Source of the DNA: Pullichristensenella sp963930055 | Lineage (GTDB): Bacteria > Bacillota > Clostridia > Christensenellales > Aristaeellaceae | Direction of reading: 5' to 3' | DNA length: 64,000 nt | NCBI GenBank assembly: GCA_963930055.1 | Contig: CAWVKS010000008.1 | Coordinates: 248,001-312,000 of the forward strand | Shown: one piece after another, positions 8,125-17,855 of the stretch | Layout of the letters: every line of letters begins with the position of its first letter | How positions within the stretch are numbered: the stretch's first letter is position 1 | Notes under the pieces: generated by a model | Told to the model about the DNA's origin: nothing | Seen by the model: only the letters and a program-made list of their open reading frames with translations | The model's database searches: none | Program-made: the position numbers and the translations under genes

Positions 8125-10131
8125 ATGGCTTCAACGCGCGCGCAGGCGTTCAAACGCTTCATCCGCGAGACGTGGTACATGCTGCCCGTCTCGCTGGTTT
8201 TGGCGCTCATCATCGAGCTGCTCAACCACCAGACGCCGGAAAAGCTCCTTGTTTTCCTGACGGGGCATCCGTGGATGTTCCTGTTCAACGCGGAGATCAT
8301 TTTCAACACCTTCCTCTTTGCCGAGCTCTTCCGCCGCCGTCGCGGCGTGCGCTGGGTGCTGGGCATCCTCTGGGTGGCGCTGGGGACGGTCAACGCCATC
8401 GTGCAAAAGACGCGCGTTCTGCCCTTCACCACGCGCGACGTGCTGCTCATCCCCGACGGGCTGAAAATGATCACCGTCTACTTCAAGTGGTATGAGATCG
8501 CCGCCATGTTCGCCGGCGGCGCGCTCCTGATCGCGGGGCTGGCGCTCATCATCGTCAAAAGCCGCAAGCGGGACGACATCAACCGCCCGGCGAGCGCGGC
8601 CGTGTTCTGCGCGCTGACGGCGCTGACGCTGGTGGTGGGCAAGGTGTCCGTGGAAGTGGGCGACATCGACTGGGAAAGGACCAGCCTGGTGGACGCCTAT
8701 CAGGACTACGGCTTTGCCTATGGCTTCACCTATACGTTTGCGGATTTCGGCATTTCCCGCCCCACGGAGTATTCCGAGGAGCTGGTGGAGGAGATCGCCG
8801 ACGACGTCATCGAGCCGACCGCCGCGCCGGAGCCGGAGGAAGCGGAGCCGATCACGCCCAACGTGGTCTTTGTGCAGCTGGAATCCTTCTTCAACGTCCA
8901 CGACCTCGTGGGCGCGGAATTTTCCCGGGATCCCATCCCCGTGTTCCACGAACTGATGCAGACCTGCCCCCGCGGGCAGCTCAAGGTGCCCTCCGTGGGC
9001 GGCGGCACGGCCAACACGGAATTTGAAGTGCTCTCCGGCATGAACCTGGACTACTTTGCCGCCGGCGAGTTCCCCTACAACACCATTTTGCAGGACACTT
9101 CCTGCGAGACCATCTGCTTCAACCTGAAGGAGCTTGGCTATACCGCCACCGCCGTACACAACTATACCGGCACGTTCTACGGCCGCAATACCGTTTACGC
9201 CCAGCTGGGCTTTGACCGCTTCGTGCCCCAGGAATACATGAACGGCCTGACCTACACCCCCCTGGGCTGGGCGCGCGACAGCGTGCTCACCGGCGAGACG
9301 ATGAAGGCGCTCACCACCACGCCCGGGCGCGATTTCGTCTTTACCGTCACGGTGCAGTCCCACGGCAAGTACCCCACGGAGGCGGAGAAAGTCGAAGGCG
9401 ATATCAAGGTGCTCTCCGCGCCGGGGGCGGTGGACGGGGCGGCCCTTGCCTATTACGTCAACGAGCTTTCCCAGGTGGACGCCTTCATCGGCGAGCTCAT
9501 CGGCGAGCTGGAGGCGTTTGACGAGCCGACCGTGCTGGTGCTCTACGGCGACCACCTGCCCGCCCTGGGCTTCGAGACGGGCGATTTGGCCACGGACGAC
9601 CTGTACCAGACCACCTACGTGCTCTGGAACAACTTTGGCCTCGACCTGGAGGGCGGCGACTTGCAGGCGTTCCAGCTCTCCTCCTACGTGCTCGGCCAGC
9701 TGGATATACACGAGGGCATACTCACGCGCTTCCACCAGAACTTCTATCCCGACTGCGAGGAGGAGGACTATCTTTCCTTCCTGCGCGTGCTGGAATACGA
9801 CATGCTCTACGGCGACCACAACATCTACGCCGGCGATTCGCCCTATCAGCCCACCGACCTGCGGCTGGGCACCGCGCCCATCGTCTGCGAGAGCTATACC
9901 TACGACCCCGGCACGGCCACCATCAGCGTCTATGGCCAGAACTTTACCACCTACAGCGACATCATCGTGGACGGCGAGCGCAAAAACGCCGTGTTCGCCG
10001 ACGAGACGCGCCTCATCGCCCGCGCCAACGGCGTGACGGAGGACAGTCTGGTGTGCGTCGGCCAGTTTACGCGCGAGGGCGACGAGCTGGGGCGCTCCGG
10101 TTTTGGAAAAATGCGTGAAATTTCGCCGTAA
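8125..10131 (+). CDS. LtaS-like sulfatase: lipoteichoic acid synthase family phosphoglycerol transferase
   Basis: The 668-residue protein has five or so N-terminal membrane segments (to about residue 165), a linker, and an extracellular alkaline-phosphatase-fold domain. Counterparts of the S. aureus LtaS active site are visible: Glu253 in QLESF, the nucleophile Thr295 in GGGTANTEFEVLSG, and Asp476/His477 in YGDHLP. It should transfer glycerol phosphate or a related group from phosphatidylglycerol to a surface polymer. A C-terminal module of about 100 residues (from TAPIVCESYTYDPG) looks like an immunoglobulin-type add-on. It follows yqhQ by 12 bp, with GGGGGAG before ATG. The promoter of the next gene begins immediately after its stop. 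Confidence 0.88.
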   Translation: MASTRAQAFKRFIRETWYMLPVSLVLALIIELLNHQTPEKLLVFLTGHPWMFLFNAEIIFNTFLFAELFRRRRGVRWVLGILWVALGTVNAIVQKTRVLPFTTRDVLLIPDGLKMITVYFKWYEIAAMFAGGALLIAGLALIIVKSRKRDDINRPASAAVFCALTALTLVVGKVSVEVGDIDWERTSLVDAYQDYGFAYGFTYTFADFGISRPTEYSEELVEEIADDVIEPTAAPEPEEAEPITPNVVFVQLESFFNVHDLVGAEFSRDPIPVFHELMQTCPRGQLKVPSVGGGTANTEFEVLSGMNLDYFAAGEFPYNTILQDTSCETICFNLKELGYTATAVHNYTGTFYGRNTVYAQLGFDRFVPQEYMNGLTYTPLGWARDSVLTGETMKALTTTPGRDFVFTVTVQSHGKYPTEAEKVEGDIKVLSAPGAVDGAALAYYVNELSQVDAFIGELIGELEAFDEPTVLVLYGDHLPALGFETGDLATDDLYQTTYVLWNNFGLDLEGGDLQAFQLSSYVLGQLDIHEGILTRFHQNFYPDCEEEDYLSFLRVLEYDMLYGDHNIYAGDSPYQPTDLRLGTAPIVCESYTYDPGTATISVYGQNFTTYSDIIVDGERKNAVFADETRLIARANGVTEDSLVCVGQFTREGDELGRSGFGKMREISP

Positions 10132-10135
10132 CGCC

Positions 10136-10163
10136 TTGTATTTTCCCCGCGCTTGTGTATGAT
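10136..10163 (+). promoter_or_regulatory. Promoter of the first CotH gene, with upstream box shared with the second
   Basis: TTGTAT and TATGAT are separated by 16 bp. The box ATGCGTGAA, about 18 bp upstream of the -35, and much of the spacer recur before the second CotH gene (13334-13361). The upstream box lies inside the last codons of the LtaS-like gene. Confidence 0.7.
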
Positions 10164-10204
10164 AAACAGGGATATGTCGTTTTCCGGCGCAGGAGGTGTG
10201 CCCG

Positions 10205-13200
10205 TTGCCCACAGTGCCCAAAGGCAAACATACGTCGAATACCAAGGCGCCCGCGGGACGTCCGCGCCCGGCGGGGGCTGCGCGCTCCGCGCGCCGCGCG
10301 CAGGCGTCGCGCGCTTCGCGTCCGCGCGCCGCGTCCCGCGGCCTGGCCGTGCTGGCCGTCGTCTGCGTACTGGCGCTGGCGGCGGGCTTTTTGCTGCAAA
10401 GTTTCCTGCCCGCCCCGGTCAGCGCCGCCGTGGAGGAGCGCGTTTCCACCTCCATGGTGCGCATAAGCGAGGTCATGACCTCCAACGCCTCGGCCTTCAG
10501 GGCGGACAACGGCCAATATACGGACTGGGTGGAACTGGTCAACACCGGCGCGACGGACGTCTCCCTCAAGGGCTACACGCTTTTGAACGCCGACGACGCC
10601 CTCGCGCCGCTGACCTTCCCGGAAATTGTCCTCGCCCCGGGCGAATACCTTCTTATTTATTGCGACGGCACGCTGAAAAACGCCGCCGGCTACGCGCTGC
10701 ACGCGCCCTTCCGCCTCAGCGCCTCCGGCGTGACGCTCGGCCTTTACGACGCCGAGGGCGCGCGCGTGGACGTGGTGGATGTGCCCGGCCTGGAGCGCAA
10801 CTTCGTCTACCGCCGCGACCAGCAGACGGGCGCGTGGGGCGCAAGCGGCGATTACACGCCCGGCCTTGCCAATACGCTGGAGAACCATCTCTCCCTGGAC
10901 GTGGAGGCCGCCGACAGCCCGCTGGTCATCTCCGAGGCCTCGAGCGCCAACCGCACCTACGCCCGCAGCGCCGACGGCGGCTGTTACGACTACATAGAGC
11001 TGCACAACACGTCCGCGCAGGCGGTGGACATCTCCGGCTACGCGCTGACGGACGACCCCAACGACCTGCAAAAATACGTGTTCCCCGAGGGGACGTCCGT
11101 GCCCGCGGGCGGCTACCTGCTCATTTACGCCTCCGGCCGCGTGGACAGCCCGGGCGGCGAATTGCACGCGCCCTTCAAGCTCTCCTCGGACGGCGAAAGC
11201 GTGCTGCTCACCGACAGGGAGGGGCGCGCCGTCTCCGGCGTGGAACTGCCCGCGCTCCTGGGCGACCAGGCCTATTCCCTCGATGAGGACGGCAACTATA
11301 CCGTTGGCCTTGCCCCCACCCCCGGCATGGCCAACGACGCGGGCAGCGCCGGCGCGCTGCGCGCCCAGGTGGCGCAGGGGAACGCGAGCGGCGTCTGCAT
11401 CAACGAATTCATGGCCTCGGAAAAGGACCGCCCCCACGACTGGCTGGAGATCTACAATTCCTCCGCGCAGGCGGTGGACATCTCCGGCTGGGGGCTTTCG
11501 GACGACGCCGCCAGCCCCCGCAAGTGGCGCTTCCCGCAGGGCACGGTCGTCCAGCCGGGCGGTTATCTGACGCTCTTCCTCTCCGGGACGGACGGCGTGG
11601 ACTCGGACGGCGTGCTCAACGCCTCCTTCCGCCTTTCCGCCGACGGCGGTTACAGCCTGACGCTTTCGGATGCCTCCGGCGCGCTGCTCGACCGCGTGTT
11701 CGTGCCCGAGCAGTACACGGCCGTTTCCTACGCCCGCATGGCGGACGGCAACTTCCTCTACGCCACGGAGGCCACGCCCAACCGCGCCAACGCGGCCGGC
11801 GGCTACGAGGGCCGCGCCGAGGCGCCCGAGGCCAGCGTGCCCGGCGGCATGTATGAAAACGGCGAGACGCTCACCGTGGAATTCTCCGCCGCCCCCGGCG
11901 CGCGCATCTACTACACGCTGGACAGCTCCACGCCCGACGAGAGCGACGCGCTCTACACCGGCCCCATCGCCGTCAGCTCCACCACCGTTGTGCGCGCCCG
12001 CGCCTATGCAAACGGCTGCCTGCCCTCGTTTATCGAGACGCAGACCTACCTCTTCGGCGTCGAGCACGAGATGCGCGTGGTCTCGCTGGTGGCCGACCCC
12101 TACGAGATGTTCGACGAGGTGGACGGCCTCTACTCCCTCGGCCTCAACGCCAGCCCCTCCTACCCCCACACCGGCGCGAACTACTGGCGCACGGACGAAC
12201 TGGAGGGGCATGTGGAGATGTTCGACGAAAGCGGCGCGCCCATGTTTTCCCAGGGCTGCGGCGTGCGCCTGCACGGCCAGTACAGCCGCGCCGAGGCGCA
12301 GAAGGCCTTTAAGATCATCGCCCGCCGCGAGTATTCCGGCCTCAACCGCTTCCACGCCCGCATCTTCACCCGCCGGGACTATGAGGAATACCAGTCCTTC
12401 CTTCTGCGCGGCTCCGGGCAGGACGGCGACCGCACGCGCATGCGCGATTCGGTGCTCCAGTCCCTGGCGGAGAACACCAGCGTCATGTACCAGGAGACGG
12501 AGCTTTGCGCCGTCTACATCAACGGCCAGTACTGGGGGCACTACAACATCCGCGAGCGCATCAACAAGTTCTCCATCTGCCAGTTCGAGGGCTGGGAGGG
12601 GCAGGAGGACGACATCGACCTTGTCAAGGCCAACGACCGCGAGATGCAGGGCTCCAACCAGACCTACGCCGACATGCTTTCCTACGTCAAGGAAAACGGC
12701 ATCCCCAACGACGAGGTGCTCGCGCGCGTGGGCGAGGTCATCGACCTGCAGAACTACATTGAATACCACGCGCTGGAGATCTTTGTGGGCAACGGCGACA
12801 CGCTCAACGTCAAGCGCTACCGCAACAAAAACGCCGACGGCAAGTGGCGCTACTGCCTGTTCGACCTCGACTGGGCGTTCGACGTGGACACCAACTCCAT
12901 CGGCCGCTGGCTCACCCCCGGCGGCATGGGCACCAACAAGTATACCGACAACGCGCTGTTCATCGCCCTGATGGACAACGCCACCTTCCGCGACCGCTTC
13001 CTCACCTATATGGGGCAGATGATGGCCACCGAGTGGACCACGGAAAAGGTGATCGAAAAGTTCCACACCCGCTACGACGAATTGATGACCGAGATGCCGC
13101 GCCACGGCGAGCGCTGGGGCATGAGCCGTTCCGGCTTTGAATCGCAGATAGAGGAGCTGGTGGACTACGCGCGCACCCGCCCGGCGCGCCTGCTGGAGTT

Positions 13201-13291
13201 TTTCCAGGAGAGCATGAACCTTACCGACGACCAGATGCGCCACTATTTCGGCGACGCGGGCGCGGTCATCCGCGCCTATCAGAACCGCTGA
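10205..13291 (+). CDS. Lamin-tail/CotH kinase surface protein, paralogue 1
   Basis: The start is TTG 10205, eight bases after a perfect AGGAGG. The 1028-residue protein has a basic 45-residue cytoplasmic head and one membrane segment. Three lamin-tail domains follow at roughly 85-200, 235-350 and 395-520, each with an IxEVMxSN or INEFMAS opening, a DWxELxN strand and a GxWxLSDD turn. A chitobiase C-terminal-like module (GARIYYTLDSSTP) sits near 565. A CotH domain spans about 640-980, with LHGQYSRAEAQKAFKIIAR, YINGQYWGHYNIRERI and FDLDWAFDVD supplying the likely Lys and metal-binding Asp residues. CotH proteins are atypical kinases known from spore coats; here the domain is probably outside the cell. 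The family assignment is firm and the substrate unknown. Confidence 0.88.
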   Translation: MPTVPKGKHTSNTKAPAGRPRPAGAARSARRAQASRASRPRAASRGLAVLAVVCVLALAAGFLLQSFLPAPVSAAVEERVSTSMVRISEVMTSNASAFRADNGQYTDWVELVNTGATDVSLKGYTLLNADDALAPLTFPEIVLAPGEYLLIYCDGTLKNAAGYALHAPFRLSASGVTLGLYDAEGARVDVVDVPGLERNFVYRRDQQTGAWGASGDYTPGLANTLENHLSLDVEAADSPLVISEASSANRTYARSADGGCYDYIELHNTSAQAVDISGYALTDDPNDLQKYVFPEGTSVPAGGYLLIYASGRVDSPGGELHAPFKLSSDGESVLLTDREGRAVSGVELPALLGDQAYSLDEDGNYTVGLAPTPGMANDAGSAGALRAQVAQGNASGVCINEFMASEKDRPHDWLEIYNSSAQAVDISGWGLSDDAASPRKWRFPQGTVVQPGGYLTLFLSGTDGVDSDGVLNASFRLSADGGYSLTLSDASGALLDRVFVPEQYTAVSYARMADGNFLYATEATPNRANAAGGYEGRAEAPEASVPGGMYENGETLTVEFSAAPGARIYYTLDSSTPDESDALYTGPIAVSSTTVVRARAYANGCLPSFIETQTYLFGVEHEMRVVSLVADPYEMFDEVDGLYSLGLNASPSYPHTGANYWRTDELEGHVEMFDESGAPMFSQGCGVRLHGQYSRAEAQKAFKIIARREYSGLNRFHARIFTRRDYEEYQSFLLRGSGQDGDRTRMRDSVLQSLAENTSVMYQETELCAVYINGQYWGHYNIRERINKFSICQFEGWEGQEDDIDLVKANDREMQGSNQTYADMLSYVKENGIPNDEVLARVGEVIDLQNYIEYHALEIFVGNGDTLNVKRYRNKNADGKWRYCLFDLDWAFDVDTNSIGRWLTPGGMGTNKYTDNALFIALMDNATFRDRFLTYMGQMMATEWTTEKVIEKFHTRYDELMTEMPRHGERWGMSRSGFESQIEELVDYARTRPARLLEFFQESMNLTDDQMRHYFGDAGAVIRAYQNR

Positions 13292-13333
13292 GGCGCAAAC
13301 GGTGTAGAATGCGTGAAGTTTTTGCGTAGATAC

Positions 13334-13361
13334 TTGTATTTCGCGGGCAAATGTGTATGAT
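13334..13361 (+). promoter_or_regulatory. Promoter of the second CotH gene
   Basis: TTGTAT and TATGAT are again 16 bp apart, preceded by ATGCGTGAA and GCGTA as in the promoter at 10136. The spacing to the TTG start codon is also nearly the same. Confidence 0.7.
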
Positions 13362-13402
13362 TACTATGGAATGGACACTTTTCAGAAGCGGAGGTGGCGC
13401 CC

Positions 13403-16348
13403 TTGCCCGCAAAGCGCAAAAACAGGCGGCGCGCGCAGTCCCGGCGCGGCGCGTTGGCGCTGGCCCTTATCTGCGCGCTGGCGCTGGCGTCGGGCTTCGC
13501 GCTGGACGCGCTGATGCCCCCGGGCGGCGCGGCGGATGAGGCCGCGGCCGCGTCCGATTCTTCCCTGCGCCTGAGCGAGGTCATGGCCAGCAACGCCTCG
13601 GCCCACCGCGATGCAAGCGGTGCCTTCTGCGATTGGGTGGAACTTGTCAACACCGGCGCGCAGCCGGAAAGCGTGGGCGGCTTTCGCCTCGTGGACGGCG
13701 AGAACGTCCTTGCCCCGCTGATGCTGCCGGACGTCGTCCTAGCCCCCGGCGAACATCTGCTCATCTACTGCGACGGCGCGGAGCAAAACGCCGCCGGCGG
13801 CGAGCTGCACGCCCCTTTCCGCATCGACGCGGACGGCGCAGCGCTCGCCCTCTACGATGAGGACGGCGCGCTCGCGGACGCGGTGGACGTGCCCGCCCTT
13901 ACTGCCAACGAGGTCTACCGCCGCGACGAGGCCACAGGCATTTGGCAGGTCAGCGGCGAATACACCCCCGGCCTTGCCAACACGCGGGATATGCACCTCT
14001 CCCTCGAAGCGGAAGAAAGCGACAGCCCGCTCGTTCTTACCGAGGCTTCCAGCGCCAACCGCACCTACGCCCCGGACGCGGACGGAGCCTGCCACGACTA
14101 TGTGGAGATACACAACCCCTCGGCGCAGGAGATCGACCTGACCGGCTATTGCCTCACGGACGATGAAAGCGACCCCGGCAAGTGGGTCTTCCCGCAGGGC
14201 GCGGCCATCCCCGCAGGCGGATACCTGCTTATCTACGCCTCGGGCGGGGCGGCGGGCGCGGCGGGGGAGCTGCACGCCTCCTTCAAGCTCGATTCCGCCG
14301 GGGAAACGCTGCTGCTCACCGACCCGGAGGGCTACGCCGTCTGCCGCCTGCCGCTGCCCGCGCTGCAGAGCGACCAGGCGTATTCGCTCGGCGTCGACGG
14401 CGAATACACCGCCGCCCTCGCGCCCACGCCCGGCCTGCCCAACGACTCCATCGAGCCGCGCCTGCAGGTGGCGCGCGCCAATACCGGCGGCGTATACATA
14501 AGCGAATTGATGGCTTCGTCGGACGATCAGCCCCACGACTGGCTGGAGGTGTACAACGCCTCCAGTCAGGCGGCGGACATCTCCGGCTGGGGTCTCTCGG
14601 ACGACGCGGCCAGCCCCCGCAAGTACCGCTTCCCCGAGGGCGCGGTCATCCAGCCGGGCGATTACCTGACGCTCTTCCTCTCCGGGACGGCGGGCGTGGA
14701 TTCGGACGGCGTGCTCAACGCCTCCTTCCGCCTCTCCGCCGACGGCGGCTATGGCCTGACGCTTTCGGACGCCTCCGGCGCGCTGCTCGACCGCGTGTTC
14801 GTGCCCGAGCAGTACACCGGCGTTTCCTACGCCCGCATGGAGGACGGCGGCTTCCTCTACACCGACGAGGACACGCCCGACCGCCTAAACGCCCAGAGCG
14901 GCTATCTCGGCCGCGCGCAGGCGCCCACCTTTTCCGTGCCCGGTGGGCCGCAGGCGGAGGGCGCGGCCCTGGCGGTGGAACTCACCGCCGCCCCCGGCGC
15001 GCGCATCTACTATACGCTGGACTGCTCCGCGCCGGACGAGGCTTCCACGCCCTACGCCGGCCCCATCCCCGTGACGGACACGGCCATCGTGCGCGCCGTG
15101 GCCTATCAGGAGGGGTACCTGCCCTCCTATTCGGCCTCGCAGAGCTATCTCTACGGCGCGGAGCACACCATGCGCGTGGTTTCCATGGTGGCCGACCCGG
15201 ACGACATCTTCGGGCCCGAGGGCTTCCACACGCTCTACCAGCAGCAGCTGGAGCGCCCCGGCCACATCGAGGTCTATACCGAGGAGGGCGCGCAGATGCT
15301 CTCGGAGAACTGCGCGCTGCGCCTGCACGGGCAAGGCAGCCGTTCCATGGCGCAGAAGGGCTTCAAGGTCATCGCCCGCGGCGAATACGGGGCAAACCGC
15401 TTCCGCGCGCCCCTGTTCACGCGGCGGGACTATGAGGAGTACCAGTCCTTTTTGCTGCGTTCCTCCAGCGAGGACGGGGTTTTGACCCGCATGCGCGATT
15501 CCATTCTTACGTCGCTTGCGCGAGGCACGGACGTGCTCTATCAGGAGACGGAGTTGTGCGTGCTCTACATCAACGGCGAATATTGGGGCCACTACAACAT
15601 GCGCGAGCGCATCTGCGCTTCCATGATCTGCCAGTACGAGGGCTGGGAAGGGCAGGAGGATGATATAGACATCGTCAAGGGCAACAGCCTGGTGCTGCGC
15701 GGCAGCAACGCCAGTTTCGCGGCCATGCTCCGCTATCTGCGTGAAAACGGCGTGCCGGACGACGCGACGCTCGCGCGCGTGGGCGAGGAAGTAGACCTGG
15801 ACAGCTTCATCGCCTACCAGGCGCTGCAAATCTTCGTGGGCAACGCCGACACGCTCAACGTCAAGCGCTATCGCAACCAGTATGCCGACGGCAAGTGGCA
15901 CTGGGCCATCTTCGACCTCGACTGGGGCTTTTATGTGGACACCAATTCCATCTCCCGCTGGCTCGACCCCGACGGCATGGGCTCCAGCAACGCCACGGAC
16001 AACACGCTGTTCATCGCCCTGATGGGTAATCCCACCTTCTACAGCCGCTTTCTCACCTATATGGGCAGGATGCTGGCCACCGAATGGACGTCCGGCCGCA
16101 TCGTGGGGATGATCCGCGAGCGCTACGAGACCCTGCTCCCCGAGCTTCCGCGCCAGCAGGAGCGCTGGGGCCAGAGCCGGGAGAACTTTGAAAACCGCGT
16201 GGCCGAGCTGGTGGAATACGCCAGGACGCGGCCCCGCAAGCTCGTCGGCTACTTCCGCGACACGCTGGGGCTGACCGACGCGGAGATGGAGCACTACTTC
16301 GGCGCAGCCATGCGCCGCATCGAGGAGGAGGAAGCGGCATGGGCATAG
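13403..16348 (+). CDS. Lamin-tail/CotH kinase surface protein, paralogue 2
   Basis: The start is TTG 13403, eight bases after GGAGG, matching paralogue 1. The 981-residue product has the same order: basic head, single membrane segment, three lamin-tail domains, a chitobiase C-terminal-like module (GARIYYTLDCSAPDE) and a CotH domain. CotH residues are conserved (LHGQGSRSMAQKGFKVIAR, YINGEYWGHYNMRERI, FDLDWGFYVD). Long stretches of the third lamin-tail domain are nearly identical to paralogue 1, so the pair arose by tandem duplication. Its 3' end overlaps the VTC polymerase gene by 10 bases, so this copy leads the downstream operon. Confidence 0.88.
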   Translation: MPAKRKNRRRAQSRRGALALALICALALASGFALDALMPPGGAADEAAAASDSSLRLSEVMASNASAHRDASGAFCDWVELVNTGAQPESVGGFRLVDGENVLAPLMLPDVVLAPGEHLLIYCDGAEQNAAGGELHAPFRIDADGAALALYDEDGALADAVDVPALTANEVYRRDEATGIWQVSGEYTPGLANTRDMHLSLEAEESDSPLVLTEASSANRTYAPDADGACHDYVEIHNPSAQEIDLTGYCLTDDESDPGKWVFPQGAAIPAGGYLLIYASGGAAGAAGELHASFKLDSAGETLLLTDPEGYAVCRLPLPALQSDQAYSLGVDGEYTAALAPTPGLPNDSIEPRLQVARANTGGVYISELMASSDDQPHDWLEVYNASSQAADISGWGLSDDAASPRKYRFPEGAVIQPGDYLTLFLSGTAGVDSDGVLNASFRLSADGGYGLTLSDASGALLDRVFVPEQYTGVSYARMEDGGFLYTDEDTPDRLNAQSGYLGRAQAPTFSVPGGPQAEGAALAVELTAAPGARIYYTLDCSAPDEASTPYAGPIPVTDTAIVRAVAYQEGYLPSYSASQSYLYGAEHTMRVVSMVADPDDIFGPEGFHTLYQQQLERPGHIEVYTEEGAQMLSENCALRLHGQGSRSMAQKGFKVIARGEYGANRFRAPLFTRRDYEEYQSFLLRSSSEDGVLTRMRDSILTSLARGTDVLYQETELCVLYINGEYWGHYNMRERICASMICQYEGWEGQEDDIDIVKGNSLVLRGSNASFAAMLRYLRENGVPDDATLARVGEEVDLDSFIAYQALQIFVGNADTLNVKRYRNQYADGKWHWAIFDLDWGFYVDTNSISRWLDPDGMGSSNATDNTLFIALMGNPTFYSRFLTYMGRMLATEWTSGRIVGMIRERYETLLPELPRQQERWGQSRENFENRVAELVEYARTRPRKLVGYFRDTLGLTDAEMEHYFGAAMRRIEEEEAAWA

Positions 16349-17043
16349 ACCGCGCGCACCTGCCGGCCCGCCACGAATTGAAATACTACATAAACCCCGC
16401 CGAGATGGAGGCGCTCAGGCGCCGCCTTGAGCGCGTGATGCGCCTGGACGGCCACTGCAGGGGCGGCCGCGCCTACAACGTGCGCTCGCTCTACTTCGAC
16501 GACGCCTTTGACAGCGCCTACTACGACAAGATGGACGGCGTGATGGCGCGCGACAAGTACCGCCTGCGCATCTACAACCACTCGGACGAGGTCATCTTCC
16601 TGGAGCGCAAGCGCAAACTGGGCGACCTCATCGGCAAGAGCTCTTTGCGCGTCACCCGCCGCCTGGCCGAGCAGCTCATATCCGGCGACCCGCGCGGGCT
16701 CTACCGCGCCGAAGCGCCGCTTCTGCGCGATCTGTACGCCGCCATGCGCACGGGCGTGATGCGCCCCGCCGTGCTGGTGGAATACGACCGCCTGGCCTTC
16801 ACCCACCCGGCGGAGACCACGCGCATTACATTCGACATGCGATTGCGCAGCGGCCTTTCCGGGCACGACCTCTTTTCCCCGGCCGCGCCCATGGTCGTCG
16901 CCAACGACCGCGATGTGGAGATCCTGGAGGTCAAGTTTGATGCCTACTTCCCCAGCCACATCCGCGCCCTGCTTGCCGACATCACCGGCGAGCGCTGCGC
17001 GATCTCCAAATACGTCATGTGCCGGCGCTATCAGCCGCTGTGA
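16339..17043 (+). CDS. VTC-domain polyphosphate polymerase
   Basis: The 234-residue protein is a stand-alone VTC (vacuolar transporter chaperone) catalytic domain. It shows the tunnel-lining basic motifs: RHELKYYIN at the N-terminus, VRSLYFDD, KYRLRIYN, FLERKRK, and the closing ILEVKFDAYFP followed by SKYVMCRRY. VTC4-type enzymes polymerise inorganic polyphosphate from ATP. There is no membrane segment of its own; the DUF4956 protein downstream may provide one. The start overlaps the CotH gene by 10 bases, implying translational coupling. Confidence 0.9.
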   Translation: MGIDRAHLPARHELKYYINPAEMEALRRRLERVMRLDGHCRGGRAYNVRSLYFDDAFDSAYYDKMDGVMARDKYRLRIYNHSDEVIFLERKRKLGDLIGKSSLRVTRRLAEQLISGDPRGLYRAEAPLLRDLYAAMRTGVMRPAVLVEYDRLAFTHPAETTRITFDMRLRSGLSGHDLFSPAAPMVVANDRDVEILEVKFDAYFPSHIRALLADITGERCAISKYVMCRRYQPL

Positions 17044-17057
17044 GAAAGGAGAAGGCA

Positions 17058-17141
17058 ATGAACATCGGCTATATGGGCTTCCTCATGGGCAGCGGCCTGG
17101 CGCTGTTTCCCGCGCTTGCGGCGCTGTTTCCCCTGATCTGA
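17058..17141 (+). CDS. 27-residue hydrophobic peptide between VTC and DUF4956 genes
   Basis: ATG 17058 follows AAAGGAGAAGGCA, a strong ribosome binding site, 14 bp after the VTC stop. The frame reads MNIGYMGFLMGSGLALFPAL then ALFPLI and a TGA at 17139-17141, so nearly the whole peptide could span a membrane once. It lies in line with the operon and nothing else fills this gap. Translation is inferred from the ribosome binding site and position only. Confidence 0.5.
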   Translation: MNIGYMGFLMGSGLALFPALAALFPLI

Positions 17142-17192
17142 TCGGCATGCTTTAAGCGGTTCCCCGCGCAAACAAAAGAGGAGGGCTTCCCC

Positions 17193-17855
17193 ATGAACAG
17201 CAGCGACATTCTCAACCTGTTTTCGTCCCAGACCATCGGCACGAGCTCCATCCCGCTGGTGCTGTTCTCCGTGGTGCTGGCCTTTGCCGTGGGCCTGGGC
17301 ATCGCCGCGGTGTACCGCATGAACTTCCGCGGCGTGATGTATTCCTCCAACTTTACGCTGACGCTGGTTTTGATGACACTCATCACCACGCCCGTGGTCA
17401 TGTGCATCCGCGAATCCATCCAATTGTCCATGGGCATGGTGGGCGCGCTGTCCATCGTCCGCTTCCGCACCGCGGTCAAGGACCCGCTCGATACCGCCTA
17501 CATGTTCTGGGCGCTGACCATGGGCATCCTCCTGGGCGCGGGGCAGTTTTTGCTCACCGCCGTGGCGGGCGTGGCCATCGCCGTGCTCATCACGCTGGTG
17601 TGCAAGTGGCGCGTCAAGAACCAGAACTGCTATTTGCTGGTGCTGCGCATGAGCGAGGCCGCCGAAAAGCCTGCCGCGCAGGTGGTAAACAGCATCCGCT
17701 TCCAGCGTTTGCGCACCAAGACCGTCATGCAGGGCGCGATCGAGGCCACCTATGAAGTGCGCCTGGACAAGACCGAGGCCGTGCTCAAGCGCCTCCACGA
17801 CATCCCCGGCATGCAGGACGCCACGTTGGTGGCCTACACCGGCGAGGGCGCGTAA
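17193..17855 (+). CDS. DUF4956 integral membrane protein
   Basis: The 220-residue protein has about four membrane segments and the family core GMVGALSIVRFRTAVKDPLDTAYMFWALTMGILLGAG at residues 79-115, followed by a soluble domain of about 80 residues. DUF4956 genes are commonly found beside VTC-domain and CotH genes, as here. A role as membrane partner or polyphosphate conduit is inference. GAGGAGGG precedes the ATG at 17193. Confidence 0.88.
   Translation: MNSSDILNLFSSQTIGTSSIPLVLFSVVLAFAVGLGIAAVYRMNFRGVMYSSNFTLTLVLMTLITTPVVMCIRESIQLSMGMVGALSIVRFRTAVKDPLDTAYMFWALTMGILLGAGQFLLTAVAGVAIAVLITLVCKWRVKNQNCYLLVLRMSEAAEKPAAQVVNSIRFQRLRTKTVMQGAIEATYEVRLDKTEAVLKRLHDIPGMQDATLVAYTGEGA

Noticed and set aside
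10067..13243. Long minus-strand frame of more than 1000 codons opposite the first CotH gene
   Set aside because: Same shadow effect; composition of Val/Gly/His/Arg repeats without domain and with a recognised gene on the other strand. Similar frames opposite the second CotH gene, eno and the ABC genes were left out for the same reason.
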